64,000 bases of DNA from Brachypodium distachyon (taxonomy: Eukaryota > Streptophyta > Magnoliopsida > Poales > Poaceae). A program made the position numbers and the translations under genes. Each line of letters begins with the position of its first letter. Position 1 is the stretch's first letter. The notes under the pieces were generated by a model. It saw only the letters and a program-made list of their open reading frames with translations. It searched no databases and had not been told where the DNA came from. The stretch is from positions 58,493,237 through 58,557,236 of the forward strand of contig NC_016133.3 in NCBI RefSeq assembly GCF_000005505.3, read 5' to 3'. Below, piece after piece: positions 37,876 to 49,293 of the stretch.

Positions 37876-40800
37876 CTACCGCTTGCACTTGGCTTTCCCC
37901 ATTTTCTTCCTCTTCTTGTCAGCCTTTGGGATCTTTGTCTTGCGAATTTCCCTCTTTTCTTCCTTCACTTTCTTCTTGTGTTCCTTCCGAGCAGCCTTAC
38001 TTTCCTTGTTCTCCAAGGGTTCTTCCAGTATATCCAGGGATTCTTCCAGTATATCCAGGGGTTCTTCCAGTATATTCAGGGGTTCTTCTACTATATTTTG
38101 TGCCGATCGTTCTTGCTGTTTTTTAGCAGGCTTCTTTTTAGTACGCACAAATCCTAACAGCGGTTGGTCATAAAGTTCATCTGCTGTTGGTTCATAAACA
38201 AAGGATGGGCGTTGCATCATTGACATGTTGACAATATCTGCCTCGCATTGCTTCATGTAATCCAATGTCTATGCAATGGGAGCAAGTACACAAGAGTTAG
38301 ACCAGCAAGTACAAACATTAGAGAGACAGAATAAACACAAGATAGTTACTAAGAGGTCTGGGAGAGATCGCATCCTATACCCTGAACCCAATATGTAGAA
38401 CCAACATGATAAATGGTGCTAACATCAGTTACAAAGAAAGTAATTTCAATACCTTGAAGCATATAAAAGTAGCATGTTTTACATTAGCATCATTGGTGAT
38501 CGATGAGAGGAAAACATATTTAGTAAATAAAAATATGTTTCAGAAATAAGGGTCTGTCACAAAAGATGCTCGCTGTTGTAAAATAGTTCTGTCAAAGCTG
38601 CATAAATGATATCATTAATCTTATTTCTACCTGCACCGAGACTGTGTTAACCTGTCGGATCTTCTGCCCGAGCAAGAGCATGGTAACACGTAGATAGCGA
38701 TGATTATAATGTAATGTAACTATTGAAAAGAAACATAAAGACATACCTTTTCCAGGTAATCATCAACATCTTCATCAGCAATGTTTTGATCAACCACGAA
38801 ATTAAATAGCTTTGATACTGTCATGACAGTGACACCTCGTCTTTCAAAGAAGTCCTGCAAACAGTAATACACACATATTGAATACCACAAGTTTTCCATG
38901 TCTGATATAGATAACTTATACTCACAGTAACATGCAGGCAATCTTCCTTCAAGAAGACCAATGCTGAAGGATGATCGAGGTCGACAGATTGTGAAACATC
39001 AATGATGTACAAGTGTCCCTGCACAACAAGCACATAAGGATTTTCTCCACAAATAACACAATTAAGAACATTGAATGAAACCAATTATCTGGGAAATTTA
39101 TGGTCTGAAAAAGTCTTAATTAAAAGTGTTCAACTACCTCAAAATAAAGAATGTTATATTCACTCAAATCACCATGGACAAGCTTGCACTTTTGGTAGAG
39201 TGTCCTCATCGTCGTAATTATCTGAAAAGAAGTTGCAGTAAATATATGGCAAAAATGATGCATTACACGTACCAAAAATTCAATACTTGGGTGTTGAGTG
39301 GTTCCTTATTGTCTCCACTCTTCTATAGATAAGAACATATTTAGCTGAACTTTTGTAAAATATTTGATGGTAAACAGAAAATGTTATCCAAAGGTATGGA
39401 CAAATATCGCAGTCCATCCCATATATTTCGCATGATAGCATGTAGTAATGTAAATGGGCATTATAATAATTAGATTCAAACAACAACTTCCCCATAAAAA
39501 TTATGTGGACAATGATGATACTAGAGGCCTTCCCAGACTCATGTCACTACTTACTGATACCTTTATTGACAATATTTTTCAACCATAAAAATAAGATTTT
39601 CGTTTCGTTTTTACGAACTGGACAAAACATAGGCAGAGGCATCCTTTGTTGTCACATTAACGCATGATTATTGTTATTAATTACATGGACGTGCCATGGT
39701 ACACTGGGGTGGGCATTTTAACCGAACACCCGAACCGAATTAACCGGAACCGAAACCGTTTAAACCGAAAACCAATAATTTCAGTGCAAATTCGGTTCCT
39801 GATTTTGAAAAACCGAATTAGTTTCGGGCAATTCGTTTTAACCCTCGGTTAACCGAGCTAACCGAATAAACCAAAAAAACTCACAACCAATCCCACGTTC
39901 CCTTACCTCCGCCTGACCCACTCAGCCCAATAGCCCACCAACATCTGAACAGTAAAGGCCTCGCTCCCGATTCCTCGTCCCATGACCCAATCGATCGTCC
40001 CGGAGGCTCCCGGTTCCCGTTCTCTCCCTGCTCCTGCTCCTGCTCGTGCAAATACCCTAGCCGCCAGGTACGCCGTCAGTCGGCACCGCCACGCTGCCCG
40101 GCTCCCATTCTCTCTCTCTCCTAAATCCCTTTCTCTCCCGGTTTGTTGATGCCCAGCCGCCAGTTGGCCGCCGTGTGCCGCTTGCAAGCACCGACGTCCA
40201 GAATAACCGAGGGCTGCTGCGCGAGGGCATCTTTCTGGAGGCATGGATCGGTTCTTTTCGGTTAGAACCGAGAACCGAACCGAATTTTCGGTTCTGAAAA
40301 ATTTCGGTTTGTGATTTTGCTTTAAACCGATCGGTTATGGTTTTGCAAAAACCGAAATTTCAGAAAAAACCGGAGCCGAACCGTTCCGGTTAAACCGAAT
40401 GCCCACCCTAGTACAAATTATCCTTTCTAAATGGCAGGATGTGAACACCTATGCTGCATAACACACAATTAATACCAGCCAGGCCATTAAGTAGAAAATG
40501 TAATACAGGCCTCAGCAAGGTACATCTCCATCTTGCCAACATTATCATTGTGGATGTCATGCATGCAACCCAAGATCATGATGATCTGGGTTGCATGCAT
40601 GACATCCACAATGACCTAAAATTTACAAGACATTTGACTGAGCTGCTAGATACTTTAACATCTATAATCATGTAGTGCAAAGCAAAGTTTACGTCCACTT
40701 TTCGACAGATAAAGCATGACAGAGCTACCTAATATGGTAAATATAAAGCGCAAATGTTAGCCTGTTAGGTTTTCCATATGTCATGTACCTCAAAGTAACT

Positions 40801-43071
40801 TTTGCGCAACTTGTCATCCGATAAGGCAGCATCCTTAAGATGAGGAGCAGCCCGACCTCCTTTTCCTGAAGGAGGATCAAATCAATTTGTTACATGTATT
40901 GATAATACCGTTGAAAGTATTCTTCTGTGATATTCTCCAAGCAAGGTGTATGTTCTTAAACAATAATTAGGTAGTGATATAGCATTGTTATCGGAGAAAA
41001 TTGATAAGCATCCAACTGACCAACGATATCATTAATTTTACCTATAAACTCCATCACCAAAACATGAAGCCTCAAGTGCGACGGCGATGGGCATCGAATT
41101 CCAGCTTCTTTAACTCTGAACAAGGGTAAACTCAAATATTATAACTTACCTGAATTTTCTATGTGACTAACTGAAAGCATTTAAGATTTACAGAACAAGA
41201 GAAAGGAGGATAGAAATTTGATCGACTGAGAGTCAGAATAAAATCAAAGACAGCAAATATAGCTAATGTTTCCAAATGCATCCCCTTTAAATCCAGTTCA
41301 ACAAAAGAATCGCACTGAAAGAAAAATCTTGCCAAATTACAACAAAGCAAGCATGAATAAAGCATGCCACGGCAGAAAAGTCCTCACCGAAAAAGATTTC
41401 GCATTTCCTTTTCAGCCCAGGTCTTTACCATTTTCCGAGGGTTATGCTTGCAGTAACCATGTCTGAAACGATAGTCTCCCTGAACATATCGGTCTCTATC
41501 CCTGCAACAAGACAATAATGTAGTTTGTTCACATGCAAACTTTTTAGAATCAAAATAATTTTACAACTATGGAGATCCAAGACTTACTTAAAAACAAGTA
41601 CAGAAGTTTTATAGACTTTGATTGCAAACTCCTGGCCATCTGTCTTTGTTGCATGATATACATTTGCCTGCATTGGAAAAAGACGAATCAACTGCCGCAG
41701 TTAATATTGAGTCAATTACTCTGTTGTAGAAATACAAAATAATCCCTATACATAATGGTGAATAAAAAATTGCAACTTGCTGCTCAGGATGCATTCTCTA
41801 TTTCCTTCTGTCAAGACCTAAAGTAGCTCCGAATTTCCATATAATGTTCCGAAAATGTTGTTTAATCCGCATATGAAGTGAAATTGGCAAATAGAGGAAG
41901 CCATGCCAATAAGATATGCACTGCATCTTGAAAGTTACAAGTTACCTCTTTTCCCGTAGAAATACAACCATTTATATTATAAAAAACACCGCGATTTAAC
42001 ATCTTAAACAAAACCATGCGTGTCCTTGGGTCAATAGCCTGCATAACAAAAAATGTACGTTAAAAATCTTGAACAAAAAATGTCTAGTATTCAGAAAACT
42101 ACTTCACTGAAATATTATTCACAAGGTACAGTTAAAACGTGTTCTCTCTCTTCGAGTTGATCATAAACTCTACGTGGAAAAAGGAACAAACATGCCCTGC
42201 CTATAACCACTGGAAGTTCTGTGAAGGCATACAACGAGGTAAGAACCAGGAGGTGAAACAGGAGCAGGAATGACCGAATGAGAATTTGACAGGAGAGCAA
42301 AAGGGGTGACAGGGGAACAGAGTTCATGCTTAATTTGCTACGGGAACCCACAAGTGCAAAGGTTTGATTCCAAAGCAGATAATGCAATGAGCAATGAGCA
42401 TCACCCAACAAAGAAAAATGTAGAAACCTGTTCAACTGTAGCACGATCAGCCTTCCCGGTGTTGCGTGTTTTCCCAATTGCAGAATCTCTTATGCAATCC
42501 CTGATCGCGGTCGTCACTGAATTCGACATCCCCACGTCCGGTCTACCTTCCCACTCCTGAACCATTGGAAACGCACGCACAGCATCAAATATTCAGCACA
42601 AGATGCTACAGGACGCAGATGAACAAAGCATGCCCGCAGGAGCAGAACACACACAGGTGGTTCGTTCCAAATTCCAATCTGTTGTAAACTAGAGTGTATT
42701 TTAGACCCCAAAATTTTGACTCGTACCCAAGGTACTGCGGAATTGGATGAGCGTACATAACATACCTCCAAGGGGTCGGCGCGGCAGCGCGAGGCGAGCT
42801 TCTGGGTGCGGTTGGAGAGCGGCTGGAGGGTGTTGCGGGAGAGGACGCCGCCGTGCGCGTTGGGCCTCCGCGCGGCCGATGCAGACGAGAAGGCTGCGGA
42901 AGGACGGCCCTCCGCGGCGTCGAGCCAGTCCAGGGCATCGCCGACGTCGGAGTCGGAGTCGGACCGATCCTCCTCGTCATCATCCTGCTCCTCCTGGACA
43001 GATGCTGCTGCTGGTGGTTTCTCCTCGGCGTCGGCAAAGCGGGAGCATGGCGACGGTGCGGCGGCGGCCAT
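37876..43071 (-). CDS. RIO1: RIO1-type atypical protein kinase/ATPase, 11 exons
   Basis: Expected role: release of assembly factors in late cytoplasmic maturation of the 40S ribosomal subunit. Exons (high to low): 43071-42766, 42556-42428, 42038-41946, 41667-41588, 41501-41388, 41115-41042, 40865-40789, 39221-39138, 39018-38926, 38854-38747, 38268-37876. All are in phase, giving 516 aa. An acidic N-terminus leads to the nucleotide-binding motif STGKEANVYHA (about 172-182), the catalytic loop [11 protein letters not shown] (Asp309, Asn314) and the metal-binding [15 protein letters not shown] (Asp326). The basic C-tail ([24 protein letters not shown]) is typical of RIO1. I chose the ATG at 43071 because of its strong ACCATGG context; an in-frame ATG at 43098 would add nine residues. 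Intron 7 is expanded by a transposon and a foldback. Confidence 0.93.
38018..38101 (-). repeat. In-frame 21-bp minisatellite in the RIO1 C-tail
   Basis: Three nearly identical 21-base units plus a diverged fourth encode tandem heptads: [27 protein letters not shown]. The block lies between the RIO domain and the basic tail. Confidence 0.88.
39705..40410. mobile_element. hAT-like TIR element in RIO1 intron 7
   Basis: The ends are TGGGGTGGGCATT and, inverted, TAGGGTGGGCATT. The subterminal 100-150 bases on both sides are packed with AACCGAA/TTCGGTT motifs in both orientations, which resembles subterminal transposase-binding arrays. The 706-base body has a CT/GC-rich centre and no transposase. 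An exact target duplication could not be read (GTACAC left, GTACAA right). hAT is the best guess from the TAGGG ends. Confidence 0.6.
40545..40614. repeat. 70-base near-perfect foldback in RIO1 intron 7
   Basis: The left arm starts TCATTGTGGATGTCATGCAT and the right arm is its reverse complement. Pairing runs about 34 base pairs, interrupted only by one unpaired A, around a one-base centre. The strand context does not match a Stowaway or Tourist end. It could be a snap-back replication product, a tiny MITE or a small-RNA hairpin. Confidence 0.85.
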
Positions 43072-44176
43072 GGTTGTGTTCGTGCACGTGGAGGGCATGG
43101 AGTAGTAGAGGGTTTTTTTTTTTCTTCAGAAAGCAGCGCGGGTCTTATGGACTTATGGTGGATTGGCTACCAGGGCCCAACAAAGACTGCGGCCCGCTAA
43201 GTTCGACCTCCCTTGGACTTTTAGCCCACGGATGGAATGGAAGTGACGTAGGTTAATTATTTCTAATGTTTTGACATGAATTATTTGTACACGTGCAACG
43301 CCCGTCTCTAAAATTTAGTTAGTATGGACGTGAACGTACGTTTTTACAATATAAAACACGTGTTATAGAGATTGTATGAAAAAGTAAACTCATTGAACAA
43401 ACTGAGTATTAAACTGCATAAGAACATGAGACTAAGGGATACTATGCAATTCACATGGACTGAAGTGCAAATAATTATCACAAAAGGAAAAAGAAAAGTA
43501 ATTGCTTTGGACCAAAGTGGTCTAAAAGGGAGTCGATGTGGGCCGTTAGATGCACGTGGGCGTACGTTGAAGATTTTATTTTCATGCCAATGTAAAATTT
43601 TGCATTAAAATCATGACAAGTATTTAGAAACGGAGAAAATAGTATTAATATACTAGGTGGAAAGAGGTTTTAAAACACAGCTGGCAAGACGATTGTTTGT
43701 GGGTATCCGGCCTTAGACTGGAATACCCATTTTGTGCATACATGCGGTACTCACATGATAAATATTCAACTGCACACAAACAGAACTAGTATCGCAACAT
43801 TCCGTACATGCATTGTTTAGCTTAAAATACCAAAAGATTTAACTATCAAATTAGCCTTGCAGCGGAAACATAAAAAGGTAGGCTAGGCCATGGGCGGATG
43901 ACTCGAATTTCGCCCTGGCTCGCCTGATCGTCGACATAGAACTCGTTGGCGTCCATCTCTTCTTGCATTTCTACCGATTCAACGAGTCAGGAGAGTACTT
44001 TGAATGTACACACAAACATGAGAAGAATGTGGCGGCCAGGCGGGGCCTACATGGAAACACCTACTTTGATACGTGATAAGACAAATGATGATGTGAAGGC
44101 TAGGCTTGAGTTATAAATAATTTGCAACTGTACAACATTACATGTGACACCAAAGGAACATCTTGTATTACTTATA
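43072..44176. other. RIO1 upstream region and intergenic DNA
   Basis: The first 200-300 bases are the likely RIO1 promoter and 5' leader. Beyond that I see AT-rich sequence with short open frames only. A fragment near 43283 (cgtgcaacgcccgt) resembles a Helitron 3' hairpin, but no complete end could be read. Confidence 0.4.
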
Positions 44177-44931
44177 CTAGCAGAGTGTCCGTGCGTTGCT
44201 GCGGAATAATTTTTCTCGTGTGGGAGATCCGTCTCGTGTGGGAACTGATGAGGACGGAAGCTTGCACTCGTGTCGTGCGGGAGATGCGCTGAGGATGGAC
44301 GAAGACGGACGGCTCTTGCTGAGAAGTCGCCAGCGCTGTGCCGCGCGGACCGGGAAGCTTGTCCGTGTCGCCGCGTGGGGAGGGATCGATGGGCATGTTG
44401 GGAGATCCGTTTCGTGTGGGGATTGAGGAGGACGGGAGCTTGCACTTGTGTTGTGCGGGAGATCGAGAGGAGGGGGCTTGCGCTGAGGATGGGCGAAGAC
44501 AGAAGGCTCTTGCTGAGAAGTCGCCGGCGCTGTGTCGCAGGGACCGGGAAGCTCGGCCGCGCCGCGTGGGCAGGGATCCATGGGCATGTCGCGTTGCAGG
44601 AAACTAAAGAAAGTCACCGCGCTGTGCCGCGGGGAGCTCGTCCGTGCCGCCGCGTGGGGAGGGATGGGCATGTCGCGTTGCAGGGAGCCAGGGACGTCTT
44701 CGGTGCTGTGCCACGGGGAGCTCGTCAGCACGACTGGGAGAGATGCTGCCGCGGGGGTGCCGCGGACGGCTCGGATGCGGGAGGCCTTCTTTTTGCAGGG
44801 ATTGACAACAGCTAAGCGAAACGTTTTTTTTCTCGTGTGGGAGTGGCATATCCCTCGTAATTTTGATAAAAAAGACCTATCGCGACGTCCATACCATCAC
44901 CACCAACTCCAATTTAATATATTGGTATAGA
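44177..44931 (-). mobile_element. Small Helitron-like element with internal tandem repeats
   Basis: On the minus strand the 5' end is TCTATACCAATATATTAAAT preceded by A. The 3' end is gcaacgcacggacactctg followed by CTAG and then T. This fits Helitron rules (A/T insertion, 5' TC, 3' CTAG), and the 3' segment gcaacgcacggaca is identical to that of the element ending at 7660. At 755 bases it is far too small for RepHel. The interior consists mainly of GC-rich tandem units (44218-44671). Confidence 0.72.
44218..44671. repeat. GC-rich tandem repeat inside the second Helitron-like element
   Basis: A unit of about 180-195 bases occurs at 44218-44396 and 44397-44590, with a partial third copy to about 44671. 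Shared blocks include cttgctgagaagtcgcc and gatgggcatg. All three frames stay open for long stretches because of base composition, not because of coding. Confidence 0.75.
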
Positions 44932-47040
44932 TGTGCACCAAGACGGCTTTAATTTAATTACAAGGAACCATCTAGTAAATGTTTGTCATGAGAATTATTA
45001 GCAATGAATGAGAAGAGTTTAGAATATTTTGGATAATCAGATGAGCAGAACATTTACAAGGAACCATCTAGTGAATGTGTGTCATGAGAAAATAAAATAT
45101 TCTAGAAGGTTTGAGGGGTTGTATGAAACTTGAGATATTTGTCGTGGAAGCTCCTAGAAGAAACTATGATATTTATCATGGAACACATGTGCAATATCTT
45201 CATAGAAAAGTAAGAAATATTCAGATGACGGGGATATTTTAGTATAATATTCTAAAGAACATATATTTGTAGTCTAATGTTTAGGATGATGACACTTCAT
45301 GCTTCCAATGGCCTTGTACTCTTGTACAATTATAAACAGGGGTGCTGCCTCACCTCACATGAGGCGTACTCGAGCACATTTGGCAAAGTGGGATTCGAAA
45401 TGTGATTACTAAATTGCAGCCAAGTCCATAAATAAATAATTGGATACAATTTTTTTTTAAAGACATACGGGATTTAGGCTGAAATTAAATTGGAGGGCAT
45501 AACTAGCGCAAAGAGAATTTGAGGTCCTTTTATATATTTAATATATGAACGAATTCGACACGTACTCGGAACACAGAGACTTGATTGTCTTTATCTGATA
45601 AACACACATAAACACATATACGTAGACATCAGAGTAGCAGTTTGTTTTTTAGATTAACATAGTAGCAATTAATCAGTTGATTTAGATACACATATAAATG
45701 GACCATGTTGACTCACTCATATGAATGGTAAGTAGTAATATTGTCATCGAGGAGAGCCCTCACCTACTCAATGAGATTGTGACTTTCACCTACTTCAGAT
45801 CGGGGTCCTTATTGGCGACGTTTTGGATGTAGTGTCTGAGGCGGCTGAAGACCTACTCCGTGTTGGTGGAGAATGTGGCACCGTAGCGTTCATATTATTG
45901 ATGTTCTTATGCACCGAGGCATTGATGAGCATTATCGGAAAAAGTGAGTATATATGTCGGATAGAAGGGCGACTCGAATACCATAACTAAGTCAACGGCC
46001 CGCCCTATATTTCAGAGATGCTGACAATCTTCCATTGGCGATCATCGTTGACCTTAGCCATGTTTATCATGAGCATTATGAAGCCGACGTTCCGAGATCA
46101 CAGGGTGTGCGGCAAAGGTTGTGGTCACAAATGACACTAACTTCGTGGGACGAGATGAATGAGTCTTGTCGGCTTGAGTTCAATGAGTTCTGTGAGCTTC
46201 TCGCTCTATCGCTCTGCATGAGAGGTGATTCAAAATTTGGATTGAACCGACATACGACATTGTTGCTAGTTACGTTGACATGCCGGAAGCAACATGAAAA
46301 TTAGGGAGTATATAAAAGGAAACCGTTACAAACTCTCTATACAAACCGAAAAAATTACAAGCTGTATACTAGCGAGAAAAAAAGATTAATGTCGTCATTT
46401 TGCATGGTTTGAATTGAAAGACGAATCAGGTGCGGATGGATAGGAAGTCGAATGCATCAACCCGTGAGCCAGACCGTTTGATTGTATTAACCAAAAAAAT
46501 ACTCCTGATTTCAACTCTTTCTATATCTGGACCGGATCATATTAGCTTGATGTTTTTTTTTTGACAGCACGGAGAAGGAATTCTTAAACTAGTGGAGCAA
46601 ACGTCCCATTTTCTAATGACACCATGCAAGACTTAGTCTCGAGAACATTGCATCCTCCATGGAGGAGGCCCGTCATGAACCAGTAGCAAAAGTCCAATCA
46701 CACACTGTTTACTGAAGGAAGCATAAACATTCCAGCCAGTAAACAGTAGCAAAAGTCCAATCGCACAACGTTTACGGAAACAAGCATAAACATTCCGCAT
46801 AGAACTGAAACAGAAACGATCCGGGAGTTTAATTATGGAGTACTGGAGTTAGGCAAATCAGCCATGAATTAATACATGTATGGTTAACACCCGGGAGTTT
46901 AATTATGGAGTACTCCTATATGGAACCCGGAACCGGATATAGAGTATGCGACGAACCTATAACAGCGCGCGGTTAATTAGCTAGCTAGATCGAGCCAAAG
47001 GTAGTAAACAAGAAACAGACCGTTCAATGGACACGTTTCA
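44932..47040. other. Intergenic DNA with local duplications
   Basis: A direct repeat (acaaggaaccatctagt, then tgtcatgagaa) occurs at 44960-44995 and 45056-45090. A 53-base block at 46681-46733 is repeated at 46745-46796, and a 24-base block (ccgggagtttaattatggag) at 46821 is repeated at 46891. No gene is recognised. The ORF at 46035-46304 has no domain I know. Confidence 0.5.
46681..46914. repeat. Two nested pairs of short direct repeats upstream of the peroxidase
   Basis: Pair A: agtagcaaaagtccaatc...gcataaacattcc at 46681 and 46745, period 64. Pair B: ccgggagtttaattatggag plus tact at 46821 and 46891, period 70. Both lie 130-360 bases upstream of the putative TATA box. Confidence 0.75.
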
Positions 47041-47052
47041 ACGTCCTCCTAC

Positions 47053-47069
47053 CATGCATGCATATATAG
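47053..47069 (+). promoter_or_regulatory. RY element and TATA box of the peroxidase gene
   Basis: CATGCATG at 47053-47060 is an RY/Sph-type motif. It directly adjoins a TATA box (catatatagg, 47061-47070). The start codon lies 275 bases downstream, giving a plausible 240-base leader. The RY motif is linked to seed B3 regulators in other genes; activity here is inference. Confidence 0.55.
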
Positions 47070-47344
47070 GAGTATGTCGGGATGGTCTCCTCTTGTTCCT
47101 CCCGGCCTCTGCATGCCTCTCCTCCATTCGCTCCCCACCACCGGCTTCAAGAAACACCAACCCCAGCTCCTCGCATTTCTTGGACCCCATTCACCCGCGC
47201 CCCTGCCTGACGCCAGGAAGGAGAAGAAGCCGCCCGGGTTCCAATTTGATCCAATAACCCAATCCACAGAACCACACGCACCAACGACCAATTGCAAGCA
47301 ACGCACGCACTATCCCTGCGCCGGAATAAGCAGCATCTCTCGCC

Positions 47345-48394
47345 ATGCGCCGTCTGTCCCTCTTCCTCCTCCTGGCCGCGGCGGCCCTGACCGGCGCCGC
47401 GGCGGGCGGCCCACCGGCGACAACACCCATCAAGCTATCGCCAACCTTCTACAGCCAGACGTGCCCGCGCGCGGAGCGGATCGTGGCAGAGGTCGTCCAA
47501 TCAAAGCAGATGCAGAACCCGACGACGGCCGCGGGCGTCCTCCGGGTCTTCTTCCACGACTGCTTCGTCACCGGCTGCGACGCCTCCGTCCTCATCGCGC
47601 CCACCCACTTCGCGAAATCCGAAAAGGACGCCGACATCAACCACTCTCTCCCCGGCGACGCCTTCGACGCGGTGGTCCGCTCAAAGCTCGCGCTAGAACT
47701 CGAGTGCCCGGGCGTCGTCTCCTGCGCCGACATCCTCGCCCTGGCATCCGGGGTCCTCGTCACAATGACAGGCGGGCCCAGGTTCCCGGTCCCTCTAGGC
47801 CGCAAGGACTCGCTCTCGTCTTCCCCGACAGCCCCCGACATCGAGCTCCCGCACTCAAACTTCACCATCTCCCGCATCATCGAGCTCTTCTTGGCAAAAA
47901 ACTTCACGGTCCAGGAAATGGTGGCCTTATCCGGGGCGCACACGCTGGGATTCTCCCACTGCCAGGAGTTCGCGTCCAGGATCTACAACTACCACGACAA
48001 GGCCGGCAAGCCGCTGCCGTTCGACCCGAGCATGAACCCCGGGTACGCCAAGGGGCTCCAGGACGCCTGCAAGGACTACCTCAAGGACCCGACCATCGCG
48101 GCCTTCAACGACATCATGACCCCCGGCAAGTTCGACAACCAGTATTACGTCAACCTGGAGCGTGGGTTGGGGCTTCTCAGCACTGACCAGGATCTGTGGT
48201 CGGACGCCCGCACCAAGCCCTTCGTGCAGCGCTACGCCGGGAATAATACGGTGTTTTTCGAGGACTTCGCCAAGGCCATGGAGAAGCTCAGCCTCTTCGG
48301 CGTCAAGACGGGCGCCGATGGGGAGATCAGAAGGCGCTGCGACGCTTACAACAGCGGGCCAACGGGCAAGGCCGACGCCGCCGAAGCCGCCTGA
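47345..48394 (+). CDS. Class III secretory peroxidase, intronless
   Basis: A single 349-aa frame. A signal peptide (about residues 1-20, MRRLSLFLLL then Ala-rich) directs secretion to the cell wall or apoplast. Class III hallmarks are all present: distal Arg67 and His71 in VLRVFFHDCFVTGCDAS, proximal haem-ligand His199 in ALSGAHTLGFSHC, and eight cysteines (40, 73, 78, 121, 127, 206, 242, 332) for the four conserved disulphides. The enzyme uses H2O2 to oxidise phenolics, with possible roles in lignification, wall cross-linking and ROS production. Absence of introns and the sequence GFSHCQEFASRIY recall the Arabidopsis PRX31/41/65 group (from memory). An out-of-frame ATG at 47074 upstream could affect translation. 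Confidence 0.95.
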   Translation: MRRLSLFLLLAAAALTGAAAGGPPATTPIKLSPTFYSQTCPRAERIVAEVVQSKQMQNPTTAAGVLRVFFHDCFVTGCDASVLIAPTHFAKSEKDADINHSLPGDAFDAVVRSKLALELECPGVVSCADILALASGVLVTMTGGPRFPVPLGRKDSLSSSPTAPDIELPHSNFTISRIIELFLAKNFTVQEMVALSGAHTLGFSHCQEFASRIYNYHDKAGKPLPFDPSMNPGYAKGLQDACKDYLKDPTIAAFNDIMTPGKFDNQYYVNLERGLGLLSTDQDLWSDARTKPFVQRYAGNNTVFFEDFAKAMEKLSLFGVKTGADGEIRRRCDAYNSGPTGKADAAEAA

Positions 48395-49293
48395 TCCACA
48401 TAAGTTCATTCCTACAGTACTGTACATGCATGCAAGCTTGAGATTCGCGCACGAAGCTGATCGATCGTACGTAGAGGACGGCCGGGTACGTACGTACGTA
48501 CATGATGCATGCATGTGACAAAGCTGATTTTCCTGTTCCGTCGTGCATGGAGCAATCTCTTTAATTTGTGTGCGGGGGAACCAAGAAAAAAGTGTCGATT
48601 AATTTGTATTCATTCTGTATGTCTGTTTTTTTAATCCCTAAATCAGGTTTAATTTCATCGCATCTCACATATTGTTTCTTAGGAATATATAACGTCATTT
48701 TTTCTTGTTTTGCAGCTTGTGTCTTGTTTACTTCTTCATGTTTTCTTGGGGTTTACTATTTTTAGACGAAAACGGACATGTTATTTTGGGGCAAGCAAAG
48801 CGATGTGTTCTGTACTTTTCCGTCCAGAACAGGTCTTGTTCCATCCAGTAGTAGATCAAGAATGACTCGAACAAAAAATAAAAGAAAATTGAAAGAGCAT
48901 GAGAAATTAGATTCTGGCCGCAGTCTTCAGAATCACTACATGCTACTAACAGGTCTTCAAGCTCTATACACACAACAATAACCCTCGAATGAATGGGTGC
49001 AGCATCAGTAATTAAGGGACCCCAAAAAATGCTACACATACATTAATCTTTACAACATTTCTAAAACTTCTGAGGTTCCTGACTTTCCAGGAAAAAAATC
49101 GGTACAGCACAAGGGAGAAAAGATAATAGCGAGGGCTTATCTTTCCGGAGGTCAAAACAAGATCCCTGCTATTTCCTGGTAGCACTAGGTTGTAGGGAGT
49201 GCCTAGAAACAGGAGCAGAAGACAGGAAAGGGTGAATACCCCGAGTGCCATCGTCAGAACAAGATAATACACACATACAATACTTTACATTTC
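48395..49293. other. Convergent 3' flanks of peroxidase and ARG1-like gene
   Basis: This region holds the 3' untranslated parts of both genes. A GTACGTAC simple repeat lies at about 48484-48501. No coding sequence is seen. Confidence 0.5.

Noticed and set aside
43270..43320. Possible third Helitron 3' end (cgtgcaacgcccgt)
   Set aside because: The following bases do not give a CTRR end and no 5' partner could be found.
46035..46304. 89-codon plus-strand frame in the intergenic region
   Set aside because: Not recognisable and inside repeat-like DNA. Possibly transposon debris, but there is no motif to support it.
47074..48186. A 370-codon plus-strand frame overlapping the peroxidase leader and gene in another frame
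   Set aside because: It is rich in Arg/Pro/Gly from GC-biased codons of the peroxidase read out of frame and has no domain. It is a shadow, although its ATG could act as an upstream start.
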